Assembly (NCBI RefSeq): GCF_031456295.1
Contig: NZ_JAVDUJ010000001.1
Coordinates: 62,001 to 126,000 of the forward strand
DNA: 64,000 bases
Source: Arcanobacterium_A hippocoleae
GTDB taxonomy: Bacteria > Actinomycetota > Actinomycetes > Actinomycetales > Actinomycetaceae
Direction of reading: 5' to 3'
Made by a program: the position numbers and the translations under genes
Notes under the pieces: generated by a model
The model's input: only the letters and a program-made list of their open reading frames with translations
Told to the model about the DNA's origin: nothing
Database searches by the model: none
Shown: one piece after another, positions 59,740 through 64,000 of the stretch
Layout of the letters: each line of letters begins with the position of its first letter
How positions within the stretch are numbered: the stretch's first letter is position 1

Positions 59740-62103
59740 TTATTCCTGACGATTTGCTGACAGCTCCGTCACCTTCCGGATTGACGGAAGTACTGCGCGG
59801 ATCGCAAGTGCAGCAGCCAACATCGAACCCGCCAAAACGGCTGCAAAGACAGGCGATATCTGCGCACTGAGAGTAGCTGATACTACCTGCATGAAAATCC
59901 AGCCAGCCCCAATCCCGATTGCCGTTGAAATTACCGAAATTAGCAGCAGCGGCGCAAGCGATTCCACAAGAATCATCCGATTGATTTCACCCAGCGTCAT
60001 CCCTGTGAGCCGCAAAGTTAGAAGTGTACGGCGCCGTTCGAGAATACTAGCATAAGTTGAGACAACCAGTGAAAGTGTGGCAATCAAAATCGTGGCAATG
60101 ATCCCGGCATAAGTGATCTTGGTGAGAGTCACAATCACTGATGAATTGATCACGCTGAAATCGTCAGAGTATTTACTGCTCACATAAATCTCAAGATCTC
60201 CCTGATCCATTTGCTGTTGCACAATTTCCGTACGCAAATTTTCGAGAGTCTGCAGCGAATCTATCTTCATGATGATGAAAGTACGTGCATCTTGATCCAT
60301 AGCTGCATCAGCACCAATCTTCTTACCGATCTCAGTGCGATCAGCGCCGTAAACTACCTGTGTTCCAATATCATACGGTGCGCCATAATTTACGGCTACA
60401 AAGCCGCTGGCATCTGTAGGCTGCTTGAAAATATTGGCACAATCATCTTTCAGATAACCACCGGTACACGGAATAATCGGCCACCACGCATATGAAGAAA
60501 TCGTTTGTACATCTTTAATGCCAGGGATGCTGCGAGCGATCACACCATACTTTGCGGCGGTAAATTCAGAATTAGTGTGACTAGTGAGATCCGATCCATC
60601 TGGCATAATAGCTGCAGCTTCCGGACCAGAGTGAGGTGCGATAATCACAGTGCCATCAGCGAATACGGATTGTGAGGGTTGGAATTCGTTGATGCTCTCC
60701 AAATCAACATCTGAAACTGCTGTCAGGAAGAAGCTGCCAGCAAAGAGCGCCAGCACCACGCCCGCCACCGAACGCGAAATCCGGCTTGCGTGTGAACGTA
60801 CATACTGCCAACCGATAAAACTTGTCGGCTTGCGGGCAAACTTCGCAAAAACTTTCGCAACCATTGCCGTGATCCAAGTACCAGAAATCGTCAGACCAAA
60901 CATGCACAATACGACTGCTCCCAATATGAACCAAATCGTATTCACATTTCCGTCATTCTCTTTGGTGGTAAGCCAGACCCAGATGAAGATTCCCATCCCT
61001 GCAATAAGCGGCAGGATTCGGAAGAAGGACGGTTTCTTTTCCATTTCTTGCCGGCGGGCAAGCCCAAGTGGTGATGTGGAGAGTCGGCGTAAGCTCCAAC
61101 CGTTTGCAAAATAAACGAGCGCAAAAGTAAAGATTGCGGTGCCCAGGTAATGCCAGATCCCTACCGAAATCATGCTCGGCCACATTCTGCTGCTGCCAAA
61201 TCTGATTTGCGAAAGTAAAGGATGTACAGCGAAATAGAGCCCGATCCCAATAATGTATCCAAGCACGGAAGCAATCAAAGCTTCGATTGTGACGATCCAA
61301 AACACTTGTCGATTAGTGGCTCCCACCAAACGCAAAGCCGCATAACGCTGCTCACGCTGGACACTTCCGAGTTTTGCTGCCACAGAAATAAGGAGTGCAA
61401 CAGGGAAGAGGATGATCGTTAAACCCAGATAAAGCACAGCGCGAATAATCAAAACTGATAAACTAAAATCCTCGTCAGCAACATTCCAGGAAGAGACCAC
61501 GTATGCCGTTGGATTTTCAGTAAGCTGTGCATTCCCGATCACTGCAAGATAATCATCCGGACCGCTAGTGAATTCCTGCGGTAATTCGCCAAGATATTTT
61601 GTGCCAAAGCGAATCGACCATTCAGGATGTGCAGATAACTCAGTTGCCAGCGCATGTGACGCATAAAATTCGCCTGGCTGCGGATACTCGATTCCATACA
61701 AATCTGGTGGATTATCGCTAGTTGTTTGCAATTCCAGTATTTTCACGCTGTGTATGCCAACTTTCTGCACGGAATTACTTGTGCCGATTGTGGCGATCAC
61801 AGAATTTTCGGGAATCTTTGCCAGAATTTGCTGTTGCTGCGTCTGTTCAGCAAGATTTTCGGGATTCGCAACTGAAGTATTTTGCTCATCTGGAGTTATC
61901 GCACCACCTGCGATACCTTCGATAGTTGGGCTGTGAAACATAGCAGTGGTCAAACTTACTGCCCGCATATCGGTGAGGCCGGCGACGAATGCTGAAAAAC
62001 TTAAAATCATTGCCACACAGAGCGAAATGGCGAATGTGATGAGCGCTAAGCGACCTTTTGATTGCGCCGCTGACTTCCGAAAGAGAGTTAATGCAAGATT
62101 CAT
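59740..62103 (-). CDS. ABC transporter permease, FtsX/MacB-like family
   Basis: A 787-residue permease. A first helix (LALITFAISLCVAMILSFSA) is followed by an extracellular domain of about 180 residues. A three-helix FtsX core (LIISVAAKLGSVQREQRYAA LRLVGATNRQVF is its conserved segment) and further helices come next. A second extracellular domain and C-terminal FtsX core (ASILERRRTLLTLRLTGMTL) end the protein. Such two-core permeases export antimicrobial peptides or lipids, or transduce force; no substrate is indicated. Coupled to the ATPase gene 21 bases upstream. Confidence 0.92.
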   Translation of the reverse strand: MNLALTLFRKSAAQSKGRLALITFAISLCVAMILSFSAFVAGLTDMRAVSLTTAMFHSPTIEGIAGGAITPDEQNTSVANPENLAEQTQQQQILAKIPENSVIATIGTSNSVQKVGIHSVKILELQTTSDNPPDLYGIEYPQPGEFYASHALATELSAHPEWSIRFGTKYLGELPQEFTSGPDDYLAVIGNAQLTENPTAYVVSSWNVADEDFSLSVLIIRAVLYLGLTIILFPVALLISVAAKLGSVQREQRYAALRLVGATNRQVFWIVTIEALIASVLGYIIGIGLYFAVHPLLSQIRFGSSRMWPSMISVGIWHYLGTAIFTFALVYFANGWSLRRLSTSPLGLARRQEMEKKPSFFRILPLIAGMGIFIWVWLTTKENDGNVNTIWFILGAVVLCMFGLTISGTWITAMVAKVFAKFARKPTSFIGWQYVRSHASRISRSVAGVVLALFAGSFFLTAVSDVDLESINEFQPSQSVFADGTVIIAPHSGPEAAAIMPDGSDLTSHTNSEFTAAKYGVIARSIPGIKDVQTISSYAWWPIIPCTGGYLKDDCANIFKQPTDASGFVAVNYGAPYDIGTQVVYGADRTEIGKKIGADAAMDQDARTFIIMKIDSLQTLENLRTEIVQQQMDQGDLEIYVSSKYSDDFSVINSSVIVTLTKITYAGIIATILIATLSLVVSTYASILERRRTLLTLRLTGMTLGEINRMILVESLAPLLLISVISTAIGIGAGWIFMQVVSATLSAQISPVFAAVLAGSMLAAALAIRAVLPSIRKVTELSANRQE

Positions 62104-62124
62104 GATGAGTACGCCTTTCCCAAA

Positions 62125-62853
62125 TCACAATTCTGGATTCGTCGCAGTACTGGCGGGAACGGTGTGGGAAGCGGTGATGCCAGACGATTTCAGATCTGCA
62201 AGAAGACCGTCGCGGACAATCACAGTGCGGTCGGCATAGGCAGCAATGCTTGGTTCGTGCGTCACCATCACTACCGTCATTTCATTTTCTCGCGCCTGTT
62301 CTAGAAACATTTCCATCACTTGCGTTGACGAGTTTGAATCGAGTGATCCAGTAGGCTCATCAGCAAATAGTACTGCCGGCTTGTAGCAAAGTGCGCGGGC
62401 GATTGCTACGCGTTGCACCTCACCGCCAGAAAGCTTGCCGGGAAGTGAATTAGTGCGATGATCCAGACCAACGCGAGTGAGCCATTTAGCTGCTTCGGAT
62501 TGTGCCTTTTGCCGTGATATGCCGTTTAGAAGCAGCGGGACGGCCACGTTATCGAGAGCCGTCAGTTCTGGTACGAGTTGCCCGAATTGGAAAATAAAAC
62601 CGAATGCTGTGCGGCGTAAAATCGTGCGCTCAGTATCGTTCAAATTATCGATTCGCCGGTCTTGAAAATACACTTCGCCGGAAGTGGGGCGGTCAATTGC
62701 TGCAAGTGCGTGCAAGAGTGTAGATTTTCCAGAACCAGAAGGGCCCATCAGTGCAAGCACTTCACCAGTGTGAACATCCAAAGAAATTCCCCGCATCGCT
62801 TTCGTTGTGCCAAACTCTTTTGTGATATTGCGGGCTTGTAAGATCGTGGTCAT
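62125..62853 (-). CDS. ABC transporter ATP-binding protein, MacB/LolD-type
   Basis: A 242-residue ATPase. LMGPSGSGKSTLLHALAAID is Walker A, LSGGEVQRVAIARAL the signature and VLFADEPTGSLDSNSSTQVM Walker B with the LDSxS D-loop typical of the MacB/LolD/FtsE group. EMTVVMVTHEPSIAAYADRT is the H-loop. First gene of the two-gene operon with the FtsX-like permease. Confidence 0.95.
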   Translation of the reverse strand: MTTILQARNITKEFGTTKAMRGISLDVHTGEVLALMGPSGSGKSTLLHALAAIDRPTSGEVYFQDRRIDNLNDTERTILRRTAFGFIFQFGQLVPELTALDNVAVPLLLNGISRQKAQSEAAKWLTRVGLDHRTNSLPGKLSGGEVQRVAIARALCYKPAVLFADEPTGSLDSNSSTQVMEMFLEQARENEMTVVMVTHEPSIAAYADRTVIVRDGLLADLKSSGITASHTVPASTATNPEL

Positions 62854-63126
62854 TGAAATTCCTTTCGATTATTTATCTGCTTGAGGAGTAGGGGATGCGT
62901 GGTGAAGAGCGCAAAATGATTGCAAATACACGAAGGAGCTTTGCTGGCGATCTCATCCCAATGAAAAGCGATCTTCTGGCGCATCCAGACATCTTTAGCA
63001 TAGCTTTCATAATCGTAAAAAGAGCTTTTTCAGCTACAGTTTCAGGGAAAAATCAGGGATCCCTCAGGGGGCAGATCAGCTGTAGAAAGGCAAACTTCAG
63101 GGGGCGTGCACTGAAAGCTGATATAA
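62854..63126. other. Intergenic region upstream of the ABC operon
   Basis: No supported gene. It must contain the minus-strand promoter of the transporter operon. Confidence 0.35.
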
Positions 63127-63173
63127 CGAACCTGGTGCGGCATCTTTTTGCAGAAGATGCCGCACCAGGTTCG
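63127..63173 (-). terminator. Long perfect hairpin after the metal-response operon
   Basis: Twenty-base arms pair perfectly (CGAACCTGGTGCGGCATCTT and its complement) around a seven-base loop. It lies 50 bases past the His/Cys-rich gene stop and probably ends that transcript. Confidence 0.75.
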
Positions 63174-63223
63174 GACGATTTTGAATTATTGCGAATCGGA
63201 ACTGTGTAAATCTTGTGGAAGCT

Positions 63224-63472
63224 TTAAGCTGCGTGCTTGCAAGTGCCGCAAGAGCACTTTGCGCAGTTGCACTCTGCGCATGATTCGCAATTGCATTCAG
63301 CACAAGCACAAACATCGCAGTCATCCCAATGACCTTCGTGCTCGTGGTGGGCGTGGCCATCATGTACAAAATCTAAATGATCGCCATGCTGGAAATGTGG
63401 GTGCTCGCAATCAACAGAATGAATGTGTTCGTGATTTTGGTGTTCGTGATGTTCAGTGTTCACAGTGATCAT
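63224..63472 (-). CDS. Histidine/cysteine-rich metal-binding small protein
   Basis: An 82-residue protein with two blocks. Residues 1-50 are packed with histidines (TEHHEHQNHEHIHSVDCEHP, HDGHAHHEHEGH). Residues 51-82 hold nine cysteines in CxC and CxxC spacing (CDVCACAECNCESCAECNC, KCSCGTCKHAA). No fold homology is recognised. The composition is that of a zinc, nickel or copper store or metallochaperone, a two-part His-rich and metallothionein-like peptide. The start overlaps the regulator's last 20 bases, with AAGGAG almost touching the ATG. Confidence 0.75.
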   Translation of the reverse strand: MITVNTEHHEHQNHEHIHSVDCEHPHFQHGDHLDFVHDGHAHHEHEGHWDDCDVCACAECNCESCAECNCAKCSCGTCKHAA

Positions 63473-63761
63473 GCTCCTTCATATGGGTGTAGGCATCTTT
63501 GAAGATATGAGCTACGTGTTCGTCGATGAGTGAGTATTCCATTCGTCTGCCAACTCGTTTGGCTTCAATTAGGTGAGCTTTGCGCAAGATTGCAAGGTGC
63601 CCGGAAACTAGCGGCTGAGAAACTTGCAGAATCTCAGTCAGTTCCGAAACATCAGCGCTGCCTTCCGTCAAGCGCCAGATGATTGTGGCACGAATCGGGT
63701 TTGCCAAACTTGAAAACAGGCGAATCACGCCGTCATCTTCAGCGAAAATTTCGTAACTCAT
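63453..63761 (-). CDS. ArsR/SmtB-family metal-responsive repressor
   Basis: A 102-residue winged-helix regulator. SLANPIRATIIWRLTEGSAD VSELTEIL and the recognition helix VSQPLVSGHLAILRKA define the ArsR fold. The alpha-5 segment DEHVAHIFKDAYTHMKEHDH offers Asp/His/His/Glu or His ligands, as in zinc sensors SmtB and CzrA. The cysteine sensor motif of arsenic or cadmium sensors is absent. It probably represses its own operon with the His/Cys-rich protein and is released by zinc. The C-terminus HDHCEH adds more ligands. Confidence 0.92.
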   Translation of the reverse strand: MSYEIFAEDDGVIRLFSSLANPIRATIIWRLTEGSADVSELTEILQVSQPLVSGHLAILRKAHLIEAKRVGRRMEYSLIDEHVAHIFKDAYTHMKEHDHCEH

Positions 63762-63779
63762 AAAACTTATTATATATAA

Positions 63780-63793
63780 ATATAAATTTATAT
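63780..63793. promoter_or_regulatory. Palindromic operator upstream of the ArsR-type gene
   Basis: ATATAAATTTATAT is a perfect 14-bp palindrome, 19 bases before the start codon, in a run of A/T that also has promoter character. ArsR/SmtB operators are A/T-rich inverted repeats of this kind. The remaining bases to the window end hold no gene I can see. Confidence 0.6.
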
Positions 63794-64000
63794 CAAGTTG
63801 AATTTATATTTAATTTCGATATCGGTTTTCGGCGAAAAATATTTTCGCCTGGAATAGTAGGAATAGTATTGGCACTTATTGATTTGATGCGTTGGCGAGC
63901 GGGATAGATAATTACTGCCAAAAGTCCCATTTGGATTCACTTTTGCAATAATCTAAATTCTTTGGTTAGATGTTGGGATTTTTCATAAATATTTTTCCAA

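Noticed and set aside
62895..63209. A 104-codon plus-strand frame between the ABC operon and the metal-response genes
   Set aside because: It runs through the perfect 20-bp hairpin and an A/T-poor promoter region, has no recognisable domain and is antisense to the likely promoter of the ABC operon.

Overview
The window looks like a chromosome segment of a moderate-GC actinobacterium, most likely an Actinomycetaceae member such as Arcanobacterium or Trueperella. That placement rests on gene content and synteny, not on a database search. The block pncB (divergent), clpS, DUF2017, murI, MBL-fold hydrolase, rph, rdgB is a classic actinobacterial order. DUF3039, DUF4916, DUF6767, a mycoredoxin-like glutaredoxin and a GlfT1-like transferase point the same way.

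Layout. (A) 1-3.4 kb: a type III restriction-modification system on the minus strand (HTH regulator, mod, res running off the left edge). The mod reading frame carries a nine-G tract near its start. (B) 3.75-16.4 kb: remains of a prophage or integrative element. It has tandem large serine recombinases, two small accessory genes (one broken), a truncated portal gene, a full terminase large subunit, and a second, diverged terminase 3' fragment. (C) 8.2-20.5 kb, within and beyond this remnant: four cassettes, each a signal-peptide precursor followed by an overlapping or adjacent small membrane protein. The cassettes surround a small secreted peptide - histidine kinase - response regulator operon. 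A second kinase/regulator pair is decayed. There is also a secreted-amidase fragment with its own membrane partner, and a broken toxin-like gene. A 17-bp motif lies upstream of all four precursors and of the peptide operon. I read this as a quorum-regulated array of bacteriocin-like effectors with immunity proteins; this is inference. Several of its genes carry one-base deletions, which may be decay, phase variation or sequence error.

(D) 20.6-41.4 kb: ordinary core chromosome. It holds UDP-glucose pyrophosphorylase, nitroreductase, an AspT-type transporter, HU, pncB, the clpS-rdgB run, thiol peroxidase, tRNA-Leu, an FAH-family hydrolase, gltX, tRNA-Gln, tRNA-Glu, adenosine deaminase, an alanine/sodium symporter and a HAD phosphatase. 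(E) 41.5-58.8 kb: a cell-surface glycan locus. It has two UDP-galactopyranose mutases, a GlfT1-like transferase, a Wzm/Wzt-type exporter, five more GT2 enzymes, an 819-residue GT-B + GT2 fusion, an acyltransferase and UDP-GlcNAc 2-epimerase. Genes alternate strands and include paralogous pairs, so the locus seems to have grown by duplication and shuffling. The likely product is an exported, acyl-decorated galactofuranose-containing polymer. (F) 59-64 kb: a glutaredoxin, a MacB/FtsX-type ABC transporter, and a metal-responsive ArsR/SmtB repressor with an extremely His/Cys-rich small protein.
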